Source: Papaver somniferum
Lineage: Eukaryota > Streptophyta > Magnoliopsida > Ranunculales > Papaveraceae
Direction of reading: 5' to 3'
DNA: 64,000 bases
Assembly: GCF_003573695.1 (NCBI RefSeq)
Contig: NC_039364.1
Coordinates: forward strand, 232,555,656 to 232,619,655
Both the position numbers and the translations under genes were made by a program. Of this stretch, positions 1-11,721 are shown one piece after another (the first letter of the stretch is position 1; every line of letters begins with the position of its first letter). The notes beneath the pieces were generated by a model that was not told the DNA's origin, made no database searches, and saw only the letters and a program-made list of their open reading frames with translations.

Positions 1-116
1 TCCTCCTCAATTGATCTTCTTATTGAACAAAACTCTATTAGGATTAGATTTGTGGACGAATCCTATAGCAAAGTATTTGAAAAGATTTTTTCTACTGGTT
101 TATTTTAGAAAAGAAA

Positions 117-1022
117 TTGGATAATACTAGTGGGTATAAGGAGGATTTATCTTGTTTTGAAAAATTCAAGCTTGGAAATATCTTTGATGGCCTTGTTGAA
201 GGTTATGATACTCTTACTAGAATCTTCTATGCCAACATTCATGATGTTGTTCTTGAGGACATGGAATTCAAGACCATGGTCAATAGAGAAAGGATTCTAG
301 TGAATAGAGAATTAATTTCAAAGATTACCAAAATGCTTTGGGTAATTTTTCGTCTTCTTAGACCAAGCAATGAAAGACCTTCACATGAAACCATTTCAAA
401 AGGTCTTTGTGGTAAAAGTGTTGTGTGGAATAGAGGAAAATTTCCTACCAATCAATTAGATTTTCCTCTAAAGTCTTTTGGAAAATTGGATATTTCTAAC
501 CTTTGTCCTTCCACGGTTGAGAACTCTCATTGGAGTCGTGAGTTTGCGGAATTGGTTTATTACCTTGTGATGGAAACCAAAGGTCTTGACATTTGTGGAT
601 TCATTATTTTTCAAATGTTAGACATGACTTCCGTTGACAAGAAGTTAGGCTATCCTTGCTTGATTGAGCGTATTTGTCCCAACTTCTCCATTGAACCCAT
701 TGGGAACTCCATTGGAACCCCCAAGCTTGTTCGGCCGTGTACTTTCAATCGAATGAAGGAATATGCTTGCAAGAGACAAAGGTGTGACACAACTAATGGC
801 TCGAGTGATCCTTATACGAAGCTTCTTCGCCAAATTTACAAAGGTGTTTGTAAATTGAATACCAAAGTAAGTTGTGTTCAAGAAAAATTACTTGTGATTG
901 CTACCAAGTACCCCAATATTATGAAGACATGGACAAGGTTCGTTCCACCTTCATGGTCTCCGAAGATGAAGATGATGGGTAGTTTATCGTGCCTCTTTTT
1001 ATTGGTGTTAAAATGTTTTTGA
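117..1022 (+). CDS. Extra ORF between pol and 3' LTR of Copia element A1 (plant transposon-protein-like)
   Basis: The roughly 300-residue frame opens at a TTG because no ATG is available near its start. The same reading context probably began upstream, since residues resembling the family appear before it in another frame, so this is likely a decayed copy. The block around residues 33-70 (TRIFYANIHD, then VNRELISKIT) resembles the 'putative plant transposon protein' domain found in extra ORFs of plant LTR retrotransposons. That resemblance is from memory. No transmembrane segment or catalytic motif is visible. The position between pol and the 3' LTR matches where Sirevirus elements carry an optional env-like or unknown ORF. 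The function is unknown. Confidence 0.5.
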   Translation: MDNTSGYKEDLSCFEKFKLGNIFDGLVEGYDTLTRIFYANIHDVVLEDMEFKTMVNRERILVNRELISKITKMLWVIFRLLRPSNERPSHETISKGLCGKSVVWNRGKFPTNQLDFPLKSFGKLDISNLCPSTVENSHWSREFAELVYYLVMETKGLDICGFIIFQMLDMTSVDKKLGYPCLIERICPNFSIEPIGNSIGTPKLVRPCTFNRMKEYACKRQRCDTTNGSSDPYTKLLRQIYKGVCKLNTKVSCVQEKLLVIATKYPNIMKTWTRFVPPSWSPKMKMMGSLSCLFLLVLKCF

Positions 1023-2485
1023 CTTTTATCTAGTAAAACTTCTTAAGAGAATTTTATTCTTGTTTTTGTTTAAGAAGGATAACTAGGGTTTGAAATAGCC
1101 ATTATTATGAGTACACATAGCTATGTCCAACGTTTTCATCTTCATGTTTTTAGATTTATTTGTTTAAATTCTAAAGTTTGGTTTGGAAGATGATTTTTGC
1201 AGTATTAATCTTTATGATTTTATGTATTGCAATATGTTATGGGATATGTGTGTTTGCGTCCGTGAACTATTATTGTCCCATACGATGTCAAAAGTCATCT
1301 CTTTTATATGTCGATATGCAAGTATTGATACAAGATCGATGAACTTTTTACAAACAAAAGTTAAGCCTATTATGTCAATTTTTGATGGAAGATAGGTAAA
1401 AATCTTTTGTTAACAAAGATTATGTCTATTATAAGTCGTTATGCAAATAGTGATGAAAATAGAATGAATCTTTGTATATGCCGCAATATTGATCTTTCCC
1501 TGATCCATATTTTATGTGTATACTGCAATGCTCCATAAGGTTTTCTTGTGTTGAGCATACAACGATTGAGTTGATCATTCCTTTATGGTTAACATAGTCG
1601 TAGCTCCGTAAGTTCTCTTATGTCGAGCATGTTCAATTAAATTGATCACTTTTGTGTTTAATTTGATTGTGTATTCCGATTAAATTAATCATGGGTTCAC
1701 TTGTGGTTAGTTTAATTGAGAATTTTGGATATAGAAAATCATTTCATTATGGTTTTTGGTGTCCAATAAAATCCATCTTTTCTTGTAAAAGTAAAGTATC
1801 TCTTGTTGTTCTCTCGGGAATGGCATCAAATGGGGGAGAGTTCTTTTGAACTTGCGCTTAATTTCCATATCTTTGTGGGGAGTGCGGCTGTGGAATTATT
1901 TAGGGTTATCTTTGATCTTTATAAACTCCTTGATGAATGCATTTATCTTCTCCTTTATGATTGCATCTCAATAAGTTGATATGTACTTTTCTTTGGTCTT
2001 GAAGCGTCTTCGTGGAAATTTCATTAGGATCCCGTTTTCGTACCTTTGCCAATTTTATTGACAAAAAGAGGGAGAATTAATATGTAGTTCACACTACAAA
2101 TACATATGATTTACGTGTTTTACGGGTCATTATGTAAGGGGAGTGGTTTTCATGTTGAAACGAAAGTATTGACTAAGAGGGAGTGATACATATCACCATA
2201 GTATTGTTGTCGAAGTTGTGATATAAGAACTTTGATGTTGTGTAATAATACTATGACACTGTATAACAATGATCAAGAGCTTTTGTTTTCACATTGTTAT
2301 GGCTACGGAACTTCAACAACTATGATGCTGAATTGAACATCTATGGAATCATGGGAGTACTTGGAAAAGACGAAGTTTTCGAGTAATGTTGAAGCACCAA
2401 GAAGATCAAGCATGTGGACGAGAAGCTACAAAGTTTTACCTATTTTGTAATCCATATGTATTGATAGTTTTGTCACTAAAATTGA

Positions 2486-2498
2486 CAAAGGGGGAGAT
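2486..2498 (+). other. Polypurine tract of element A1
   Basis: The purine run acaaagggggaga lies immediately 5' of the TGTTAGAG LTR start. The same tract precedes the 3' LTR of A2 (24,115-24,128). It is the expected primer site for plus-strand DNA synthesis. Confidence 0.8.
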
Positions 2499-2745
2499 TG
2501 TTAGAGCATTGCTCGGTCGAACTCGCATGCGTTGATATCTCAAGCATGTTTGTCAATATTAGTGATCAAAACTATATGTCTTGATTTCTAGTTTACTTAT
2601 GACTAAGTCTCAGTCTAGGATAGTTAGGTATAGTTGAGCTCCAGACTCCATGGCGATTATCTTACGAAGACGAAGAACTACTCAAGGAACCAGTGGAACT
2701 TCATCCGACCAAAAGAACTACTCAAGGAACCAGTCGATTCTTGAA

Positions 2746-3066
2746 AATAACATGGGGGATTTTGTGTTTCCCCCTCAAAAAAGATATCTATTTTGCATTA
2801 TCCCCTTATTAAGTCACTAATTGGTGAAACCCCCTCCCTAACTGTGTCGTGACTGCCCAGTTAACTCAGCACGTGTTGTTTGCATACGCATAATAAATAA
2901 ATAAATAACATGGGGATTTTGCGTTTCCCCCTCAAAAAAGATATCTAATTTGCATTACCACTTATTAAGTCACTAATTGGTGAAACCCCTATAACCTAAC
3001 TATGTCGTGACTGCCCAGTTAACTCAGCACGTGTTGTTTGCATACGCATAATAAATAAATAAATAA
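2746..3066. repeat. Tandem duplication of the left end of the 2754-4089 transposon
   Basis: Two units of about 157 bp (from roughly 2746 and 2904) share the terminal repeat, the phrase 'tcgtgactgcccagttaact' and the tail 'aataaataaataa'. The right end has only one copy. The true left terminus could therefore be either unit. Confidence 0.85.
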
Positions 3067-4089
3067 TTTTAAAAGACTTAGAAATATCCTTTAGCAGGGA
3101 CAAAACAGAAGCGTTCTTCTCACCGATTCCTTTTGATCGCCTCCCCCACTCCAGCACTAACTTTCTCTGGTTCACTATGATCAAAAACGGAAGTAAACCC
3201 CAACTTCCCTTTGATTACCCATCAACTAGTTATTCTTCTCCTACACACAGGGGAACAAACATCATTTATCATCAATAAAAGGAAAAACCCCTAAATCTTG
3301 TTTCATCCAACCCTAATTTCAAAATTGATTCAAAATTTCTTGTAGACCTCTGAAATTGAATCCATGGATTTAAGTGATTTGTTGTTTTACATGAAGGGTT
3401 AGAAAGAAAAAGAAGAATCATACGAAGAGTTTAGATAATTTCTTATTGTAAAATTCATTGGAAATCAAATCATGTTTCTTTCATCTGCGAATAATGGCGG
3501 AAACATTAGTCAGTAGTCACAGTGAAATACGAGTACTTAAGATCTAAACAGTAGAAGTAGAATTAGAACTCAGCAACTAAATCGATTCGTAGGCGAAATC
3601 TTACATTTGATCTTCTCCAAGAACAACGAGGGCGAGAAAACTAAATTAACCCCTTTGTTTTTGGCAAATATATATTGGTGAATCGTGAGGTTTTATTATC
3701 TTTACTACTTTTGTTGTCTAGGTTTGTTTGAGATCGGTGTGATAAGCATTGAGAGATACGAAGGGGTTTTGATATTTTGTCAACAAGGTGGTGTTGGTGG
3801 TGGTGGAGTAGTAGATTTTAGTAAAACTGAAGATTGTTTGCTACAGTTTGGATTATCTAATTGGACAAATGTGAACCGTGCAATTTATGATCAACTGATT
3901 TCACCACGTGTTTGGATTATCTTATTTATACCACACATGTGTGGATTATCTTATTTATACCACACATGTGTGGATTAACTGGGAAGTCACGGCACAGTTA
4001 GGTTGCAGGGGGTTTCACCAATTAGTGATTTAAAAAGGGGTAATGCAAAATAGATATCTTTTTTGAGGGGGAAACGCATAATTCTCCTT
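2754..4089. mobile_element. Non-autonomous inverted-repeat transposon inside the A1 LTR
   Basis: The first 80 bases and the last 80 are inverted copies: 'gtttccccctcaaaaaagat' on the left is matched by its reverse complement near 4050-4075, followed by a shared block around 'cactaattggtgaaacccc'. The element is flanked by ATAACAT on both sides (2747-2753 and 4090-4096), extendable to nine bases with two mismatches. That target-site length suggests a Mutator-like or hAT element rather than Tourist or Stowaway, but the superfamily is not settled. No transposase is present. The interior (3080-3640) looks like 5'-leader or promoter-type sequence and may be captured host DNA. Confidence 0.7.
3903..3978. 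repeat. Short tandem repeat with palindromic core
   Basis: A unit of about 30 bp containing ccacacatgtgtgg and ttatcttatttatac is repeated two to three times just inside the right terminal repeat of the transposon. Each unit carries the palindrome CCACACATGTGTGG. Confidence 0.8.
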
Positions 4090-4918
4090 ATAACATTATA
4101 GAAGAATGTTTTAATGATTGAAATGTGGAGTTGAGATTACGTAACCAACTATGGATATAAGCATATATAGTGTATTCGCACATTAGTGTTAAATCCATGT
4201 GCCGGAAACCAAATGCGTGCATATGTGTGCATGCGGTATTGGTGAAGGAGACAGATTAGGTACGCGTACTGGCGGAAGTTTTCATACCAAAAATTTCTGC
4301 TGTAGTTTGTGAAGTTTGCAAACTGAAAACCAGTCACCTTAGGTATGCGTACCCGTACGCGTACCCACGGAAGTTTTCAAACCGAAAATTTCTGCCGAGT
4401 TTCCAAACTCAAGTCCGGTAGCTATGGTACACGTACCCGTACGCGTACCTAAGCTGGTTATATTTCTCAAATCGGTAGTTTCATGAACTTAAACAATAAA
4501 TCAATAAGGAATGCAATCTTTGCAAACCGTGGCTATATTGTTCATGAATTGATTCAAGTGAATCAAACCGATTTTGTTTCAATTGTGTCTATGTATAAAG
4601 ATCTAAGCAATTGAACAACTCTTGAACTAGTTCTTATGAGTCATTTGAACTAGTTATGAGAAAGATGAATACGGTTAATATGAAAGTGATCATATGGCTA
4701 ACCATTGGTTAACTGTTTGTGAACCAACCCAATGTACACGTATAGGTACGGTTTACTCAAACCTAAATGAATACATTTCTTTTGTGTGTGAGACAAGCTA
4801 AGTTTCGATCTAACGGTTGACAGATATTAGCTTGGATAAGTCAGGTTTTTCATCTAACAGTGATTATTGAATGCTTTGTTACCAAGGTAACCTAGATAGC
4901 AAACTCTGATTTGAAAAC

Positions 4919-4926
4919 TATATAAG
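4919..4926 (+). promoter_or_regulatory. TATA box of the A1-family LTR
   Basis: TATATAAG followed by ggagacgtctagcaa. The equivalent LTR at 14,223 has TATATATAGG in the same context. This is the likely U3/R boundary promoter of the retrotransposon. Confidence 0.6.
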
Positions 4927-6070
4927 GAGACGTCTAGCAACTGTGCAAAACTAATCCCCACACCTCCTGTGTGATACTAGTTGGTTTGCTAGAGTCGATT
5001 CTCCTTTAATAGTAGGTTTCTTCTCGAGACCCTGTCGATTAACGACTTAAACACTTCATTGGGATTGTGAAGCCAGACGAAACTACTTCTCTTGTAGTTG
5101 AGCGATCTGATCTTGCAATTTTCTATAGTACGAGTTCAACTGAATAATTGACTTGAGATTATATCTCTGATAGGGCAAGATAAAAATAAATCACAAACAT
5201 CTTCGTCTCATCTTTTGTGATTCCGCAATATCTAGTTTCGCTACCATACGATTTAGATTATTGTGAGGTGATTGATAATACTAGGCTGTTCTTCGGGAAT
5301 ATAAGTCCGGTTTATCAATTAGTTCTTGTTCACCTTGATTTTTATCAAAAGACGGAACAAAACTTTTAGGTTTATCTGTGGGAGACAGATTTATCTATCC
5401 TTGTAGATTTTTCTGTGTGATACAGATTTGTTTACTAAAGTCTTCGACTTTGGGTTGTAGCAACTCTTGGTTGTGGGTGAAATCAGCTAAGGGAATCAAG
5501 TGCGTAGTATCCTGCTGGGATCAGAGACGTAAGGAGCGCAACTGTACCTTTAATCAGTGTGAGATTGATTAGGGTTCAACTACAGTCCAGACCGAAGTTA
5601 GTTTGCAGTAGGCTAGTGTCTGTAGCGGCTTAATACAGTGTGGTGTTTAATCTGGACTAGGTCCCGGGGTTTTCTGCATTTGCGGTTTCCTCGTTAACAA
5701 AATTTCTGGTGTCTGTGTTATTTCTATTCCGCATTATATTTTTTTATATAATTGAAATATCACAGGTTGTGCGTTGTATCGATCAATTGTGAAATCCAAC
5801 CTTTGGTTGTTGATTGGAAATTGATTGATCCTTGCATATTGGTCTTTGGTACCATCTAAGTTTATTATCCTTGTATTTGATAAAGACTCGCAAATTCTTA
5901 TTTACTTGAGTAAAAATCAAATCAAGTGAGAGAGATATTAACTCCTCGATATACTTTTCTCTAGATTGAGTCTGACTGTCTAGTTGATTATCTAGAAAGC
6001 ATATTGGAGTTAGTCCATACAGATTGCTAATCGAAATATTGGGTGTGGTTGTTAGACCCCTCTTTTTCTG

Positions 6071-6487
6071 TTCGTATGAGGATTTTATGGGCAAAAAGGT
6101 TTGGGGATCAAGTAAGAACTGATCTCTACTTACTTAGGGATTTAGGATAGGAGCGAACCCCACATCCAAAAAGTGATGAAAATAATTGACAAATTTGGAA
6201 ATCTTAGTTCTGAAATATTCCCAAACCCAAATATTCTTAGGGATATTTAAGGAGACTTCCAAATACTTTTCAAGAAGATTTTCGAACAGAGGTTTCATCA
6301 AGGTTCCGGAGTGGAGACAAGAAGACAAGGACTGAAAGCTAGGGTTTTGGATTTCTTCCATCATCATATCTATTTCTTTTTTATTATCCCATATGTATAT
6401 CATGGGTTTTACTAAATCCATGAGTATTTAAACTCCTATTTGATTAAGGATGAATTCTAAGTTCTTATCTTGATTTGATTTACTATA
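6071..6487. other. Unassigned sequence downstream of the A1 LTR
   Basis: There is no convincing gene. Minus-strand frames at 5783-6094 and 6134-6421 are open for about 100 codons each, but show no recognisable domain and the first lies largely in LTR sequence. This is probably part of the same LTR-like relic that resumes after the MITEs at 7440. Confidence 0.5.
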
Positions 6488-6571
6488 CTCCCTCCGTTTT
6501 TGAAAAAGAGATACTATAGATTTGGCCTATTTGAAAAAGTGATAGTATCTCTTTCTAAAAAACGAAGGTAG
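6488..6571. mobile_element. Stowaway MITE (Tc1/mariner type)
   Basis: The 84-bp element starts CTCCCTCCGTTTTTGAAAAA and ends with its imperfect complement TTTTTCGTT-type arm (aaaaaacgaaggtag). It is flanked by the dinucleotide TA on both sides (6486-6487 and 6572-6573). The CTCCCTCCGT terminus and TA target duplication are the classic Stowaway signature. It can fold into a near-perfect hairpin. Confidence 0.92.
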
Positions 6572-6681
6572 TAGGAATTTATTTTGATTTCTTCATATGA
6601 TTATTGTTTGTTTCTACTATGATGAATGTTTATGATTGATTGCTTTAGGCCAACTAAATTTATCCCTTGATTAATCTATTG

Positions 6682-7429
6682 TAGGGGGTGTAAATTCGGG
6701 CAGGCCAGGCCGCCCGGTCCAAAAACTAAGACAGGTCGGGCAGGCCAGGTTTAATATTTGTGAGCCCGTAAATAAATTCAGGCCGGGCAGGCCGGATAAA
6801 AATAGATAATTTGCTACCCAAAGACTGCCCGAAGCCCGCTTTTTATACGGGCAGGGCAGATCGGGCCGGACAAGCCACTATTTTGATTTTTTTTTTTAAG
6901 TTAAAATTTTTCAAATGAATGGTATTAAATTTATTTATTTTTAATATAATATCCTTTTCTTTCTAACATTGCATACTGTAAGTGATAGTATTATTTTATA
7001 TTTAAATTACAATGGCAAATTTTTAATTTTAGCCTATAATAAATAATTAATTAGAGTACAATAAACTTTCTGATAAGAAAATATATTACCATTAATGTTT
7101 TGAAAAGGTTAATTATAAGTAAAAACAAGTATATATTTAATTTTTTTCTTGACACAAAATTGACAATTGTAAAATGGTAACTTTTAAGTCTTTTTAAGAG
7201 GATATTAAATGATTAATGGCACATAGAAGGTTTTCCGGCCGGGCACCAGGCCGCATATCAGGCCGGACATCATAATTAATTGCAAAGCCCGAGACCGCCC
7301 AATAAATTAATCCAGGTCAGGCCGGGTGGCCCATGACGGGCCATAACAGGCTTTGGGCTACTTCGGGTACAGGCGGACTCGGACGGGTACATGCAGGCCG
7401 AGTATTTTCGGGTATTATTTACATCCCTA
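6682..7429. mobile_element. hAT-type MITE, copy 1
   Basis: The 748-bp element has termini TAGGGGGTGTAAATT and its inverted copy AATTTACATCCCTA-like end, with an exact 8-bp target duplication ATCTATTG (6674-6681 and 7430-7437). The subterminal 170 bases at each end are rich in CAGGCCGGGC-type repeats, while the centre is AT-rich and non-coding. A second copy with its own 8-bp duplication lies at 53,685-54,427, confirming the boundaries. The 8-bp duplication and TAGGGGTGTAAA terminus assign it to hAT. No transposase is encoded. Confidence 0.95.
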
Positions 7430-7439
7430 ATCTATTGTT

Positions 7440-8031
7440 AGTAAAGGGTTAGAATATCTGTAACTATTGAATAACTCTTACACAAGTTAAAAGCGTGAAA
7501 CCTTGCAAAGAGATTCTGTAGAGAAATCGCGTATAGAGACAACACTAGAAACTGGACTTTGGGATAAGAGTCTAACTACTAGGATTAACCTAAATTCATA
7601 AAATATAAAGCATTCAGCCGAATTACACTTAGAGTGCGCTACTTTTAGTTGGTCTAGACGAATAGAATCTGGTATTCGAGCGCTTCGGTATTCAGTAACA
7701 TAAGGAATTTCGGGGATAACACTGCGCTAGTTGCTATCCTATGGTTAGTGATAATCTATGATTTATGATGAATAGATGAATATATTACTTCAATGATTGT
7801 TTAGTAACAAAGAAGGATTCCTCGATCATATCTCTCGTCCTTGATCACATATTTATTTATTGCATTGTTATTTACTCTGCTTTTCAACCTACAAATAAAA
7901 CTCCCCGATTGTGACATTCGACAACTGAAAACTCCCTGCTCTCTGTGGGAACGATCCTTGCTTCCATTATATTACCAGTTAATTATGTGCAAATAAGTGA
8001 TTTAATTTGTTGCACTCACGACACACATCAA
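7440..8031 (+). mobile_element. LTR-like relic (possible Gypsy LTR 3' end)
   Basis: The phrase 'ctctgtgggaacgatccttg' near 7940 followed by 'gttgcactcacgacacacatca' resembles the R/U5 end of many plant Gypsy LTRs, from memory. No internal domain, primer site or second LTR is visible, so a solo LTR interrupted by the Stowaway and hAT MITEs is the best reading. The left limit is not defined. Confidence 0.4.
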
Positions 8032-9899
8032 TTGATTAATCTGAAAAGAAAACTAGGAAAACTTTGCAGGTTTTAGTTTGATACTTCATAAAAGTTGAGT
8101 ACAAGAACAAGACCAAATTGAGGAAAGGTGCGATACCAGTTATAAGTGGGGTATGTTACAAAGTTATGCTACTCACAACATTAAGTGCTAGTGTTAAGGG
8201 TATGATTGCTCCTTTCATTTTAGTTCCTTGTTGGACAGTGTCTGTTTGTGCGTCTCCCTCCCTCTAGTTACACCTCAATATAAGTATTCACTGGTAGTTT
8301 TTCCCGTTCGACCTTTTTTGAAGAAAATTATGCCATAATGTTACTAACAAAAACCAAAACTAATAATTATTATGCCCGACAACTCTAGGGGGAAATCCCC
8401 GATTAAACCTAAAAGACTAAAATTCGCTAATTCCATCTCATTTAAAACATTTTTGTTGAATTTTTACTCTTATACCTCAACCTATTGACTACTTATTTTT
8501 TTTAAATTTTGAGTGAATTTATTAACATACCAACATATTCTAAAATCGTAAAATGAGTTATGATTTTAGACATAACTAGGAGTCAGGTCTTTGACCAATT
8601 AGGATAGTTAAAGATGGTTAAGATAATACGCTCATAAGCGCTAACCAACGACCAACCGTATGTCTCAATCATTCACTTTTAAGTGTATGCGAGAGTACGA
8701 AGTTATTTTGTAGATAGATTTTCAGTCATGACGCAGATTTTATTATAAAATTGACCCCTTTAGCTTAGAGAACTCGTAGTTAAATTACAATATAAAAATA
8801 TCTTATGATCAAATAAAATGTGAAGAATATTAGAAAATTTTGAAAAAAAATAATTATGAAGATGGTTGAAACAAAGTAGAAACTATCTCTTATTTGATAG
8901 TTATAACTTTAGTTTTGCCAGGCGAAAACAGTGAACAATATTACCTATCAATTTTAACATACTCCCGATTTTAAGCAATCACTTTGTTCATATCCTTAAA
9001 ACAACAGATGTTTGTATCATATCCTTAAAATAACAACCGTCCGTATATTTTTCCAATATTTTGTTGACAGCTTCATTTCCTAGATATTTCTAATTTCCTC
9101 TTAAATTTTATATTTAGTGCCAAAATTTCGTGGTTGTAGAGAGAATTGTTTTAGAAAAAACTAATTCTTGTAAAAAATTGGCTTCAAAATTCCTCAATAA
9201 TTGTAATCCTTTTGATCGGGTTTTATAATGTTCTCGTAAGTCATAACTATCATTACAAGAAAATAAATTGAATTCAATTTTTTCCATTGCCTCAGTTCCT
9301 AATCCATTTATTTTTAATTCTCCAAACATCTACTTATGCCTTGTAAGTTCTAACATTTAAGATACACTATCGGTTCTTGATATCTGTCGGTAGATATTTA
9401 TATATGGATAAACATGTTGTTAGCTTGGTGACATTCACAAATAATTCAATTATCATTTAGTTGACACAAAATTTCTATGATAAACTGAGGTTTCACAAAA
9501 TAGTGCCCATACTAGCCAAGTACAAATGTTCAGTTCATAGCCGAATAACCAAACAAAACTATTTTTCACGCTTCACCTCTAGTAAATTCTAGGGATTTAT
9601 CTGAACCTACCATTTTGGAAAACCACTGGTTATTTCAAGTAAGATGTTATCACCTTTAGGTAATACACGTGATTTGGTGACAAATGTTTTGCTTAAAGTT
9701 TTCATTTGTGATTTTGACTTCTATTGATTCTTAGGTAAATTGGATTTTCTTTCTAATTAACCTCTTCATTTGTCTATTATTTGGAGTTTGAAATTGAAGA
9801 AGCTGACCAAGGTAAGCAACCGCAAAATATGAACATGTTCTGATAACTCTTCTTTTTTTAATCCGCTAGATACAGCTAGACACTAAATAACCATCCTCC
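8032..9899. other. AT-rich interval without recognisable genes
   Basis: No frame with a recognisable domain was found on either strand; the longest (9114-9329, minus) is 71 codons with no known motif. The part at 9360-9560 is a diverged copy of sequence also found downstream of the GDSL gene and is listed separately. Confidence 0.6.
9360..9560. repeat. Third copy of the duplicated flank seen at 31.1 kb and 51.5 kb
   Basis: Shared phrases include 'attcaattatcatttagtt' and 'acaaaatttctatgataaac' in the same order and spacing as at 31,230-31,290 and 51,510-51,560. The block is non-coding in all three places. At 51.5 kb it lies just downstream of the GDSL esterase gene, so these may be remnants of ancestral duplications of that locus. 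Confidence 0.6.
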
Positions 9900-10965
9900 T
9901 ATAAACAGTTTTACCAAACAAATCTTCTCTAAAAAACCTCATTATTGTATCAAGTGGATAGTCCACCCATATTCCTTCAAGTTTTTTCTTACTAGCCAAC
10001 TTAGCAAGATAATCAACAACACTGTTCGATTCTCTATATTGATGCTTAAACATTACACTTTACAACTTGTTCTTCAAACTATTAATATCTTCAAAAAGAC
10101 GACGCATTCTCTATGGGGATCTGAAGTCACCTTCGCATGACAAGATGGTAAAAGTCGAGTCACTTTCGACTTCCAACCTCTGAATTCCCAAGTCTACAAA
10201 AATCTTGATATCATCTCGAACAGCTCACATCCCAACTTTATTATTTAGATGTACTTGTTGTAGCAATCCAAAAACTACCCATCATCGGCCTGAATGACTC
10301 CCGCAATTTCCGCAGAAACACCACCTGCTAAATCCCCATCGGTGCTGAGTTTGCAGTAACCTATATTAGGAAAAGTTCAAGGGACATGTATCTATTAATA
10401 AAATTTACTATCCTTTTTGTCATCCTGCAAACCACAATAATACTCTCTAGCATTTATCAATGCCTTAGATAGAGTTATGTAAACATGAAATTATTTTCCT
10501 TCAAAAAAAAATTTGTTTCTGCCAAGCCAAATATTCCAAAACAAAAAAGGAAAAAATAAAGCACCTCTATACACCACCAATACACCCATTAACAGAGTAT
10601 AGCTTTGAAAGTAGATGGATTTATGTCATCGGGGATAGGGTTAAAACTTGTCCACTCATTACACTTCATTCAAATAAGACAAGTAGATCTGCAATAAAAA
10701 CAAAATGATAAATGGTTTCAAAATCCTAGTCAGAAAGGTAGCACCCACAATGATTACATAGTCCTTTCATGTACCAAAATTCATTAAGCTTACATTTATT
10801 TGGCACTGCTGACATAAAAAGAATTTGATTTGAAAATGACACTTAAGCTTCCGTAAGTACTTTTAATCCGTATTACCCTTAGAATAACCAAGATTTTTAG
10901 AAATAATGTGGAGATAAGAATCTCTATTGTTACATCCCCCATTTACTGCCAGACCACACAGGTTT
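9900..10965 (-). pseudogene. LINE relic: zinc-knuckle and RNase H region
   Basis: Read on the minus strand, about 10,365-10,270 gives TDGDLAGGVSAEIAGVIQ, the start of a plant LINE RNase H with its first catalytic aspartate. Further on (about 10,200-9950) come pieces matching the 'E..S D' and 'nsvvDyLAkla' parts of that domain. Upstream (10,800-10,700) a CNHCG segment resembles the zinc-binding domain between RT and RNase H. Stops interrupt it throughout. It is the 3' half of a decayed non-LTR retrotransposon, bounded on the right by an LTR insertion at 10,980. Confidence 0.65.
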
Positions 10966-11721
10966 ATCATTAACATTCTTGTTAGAGCATGGCTAGGTTG
11001 AACCCACCAAGCGTTGGTATGTCAAGTTTGGTTGTCATATTTTAGTGAATCAAAACTCATGTTAAGAGTCTCTTGATTATGTACTAGAGTCAACTTCGTA
11101 TAGGTTAGCTTGAAAGTATTAGGATATGAGACATTAATAGTATTGCGAAGTCTTGAAGATGTGAAGAAGCAAGGAGATACAACGACAACAATCATCCTTC
11201 CACTTGAGGTTAGTGATATTTGACTTGAACAGTTTCATTCCCTAACGTATCTTTCAAGTCGTGCATATTGAAAACATAACTACGAAGCATATTTGAACTC
11301 TAGATAGACATAGTATTAAGGAATACAATACGAGGTTTACTGCTTAACCATTAAACTTTGTAGATAAGACATCGCCATAATCATTTGAATTCTATTGTGA
11401 TTATGTATGGGTATGAGGCGAGGATTTCATCTTAGGGAACAATGTTTACATGTGTTCTAAGGAAGTAAGTTCGTAAACTTGTTTGTGAACCGAAAAGGAA
11501 ATTTCCAGGTGTTATTGGTTTTGTTATTCATTGCATATCTTATGAACAACCAATATGTGTGATTGAGTATAACCGCTCACAACTTGTTTGTGTTCTTGGT
11601 AGAACTATTCACAAAGGCCTGACTTATGTATTGGTATGACTTTTATTAGTGAAACCGATCTTAAGTAATCACCTGAGATGGTATGATCGGGTTTGTGTTT
11701 TTTCTGACCAAATATGGGAAA

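Larger units (their letters stand above)
1..2498 (+). mobile_element. 3' internal part of a Sirevirus-like Copia element (A1)
   Basis: This is the tail of an LTR retrotransposon whose 5' part lies outside the window. It holds one long ORF (117-1022), then about 1.4 kb without coding capacity, including the phrase 'gacaaaaagaggg' near 2060. It ends in a polypurine tract directly before an LTR that starts TGTTAGAG. The stretch from about 1795 to 2000 is clearly similar to 23,530-23,700 inside element A2, so both belong to one family. Assignment to the Sirevirus-like branch rests on the very long LTR, the extra ORF between pol and LTR, and the gag type seen in A2. Confidence 0.75.
2499..6070 (+). 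mobile_element. A1-family LTR, interrupted by an inverted-repeat transposon
   Basis: The LTR starts TGTTAGAGCATTGCTCGG after the polypurine tract. Its body aligns with the LTRs at 12,952 and 14,967, and its last 400 bases align with the ends of the A2 LTRs (shared text from 'tctggactaggtcccgggg' to 'gttagacccc'). Minus the 1.34 kb insertion it is about 2.2 kb. The 3' terminus is decayed: the A2 LTRs end ctttttca, this one reads ctttttctg. A degenerate match to the tRNA-Met primer site may follow (ttcgtatgagg), so the end is placed only approximately. Confidence 0.75.

Noticed and set aside
6134..6421. Minus-strand 95-codon frame after the A1 LTR
   Set aside because: No recognisable domain or splice context; region probably belongs to an LTR-like relic.
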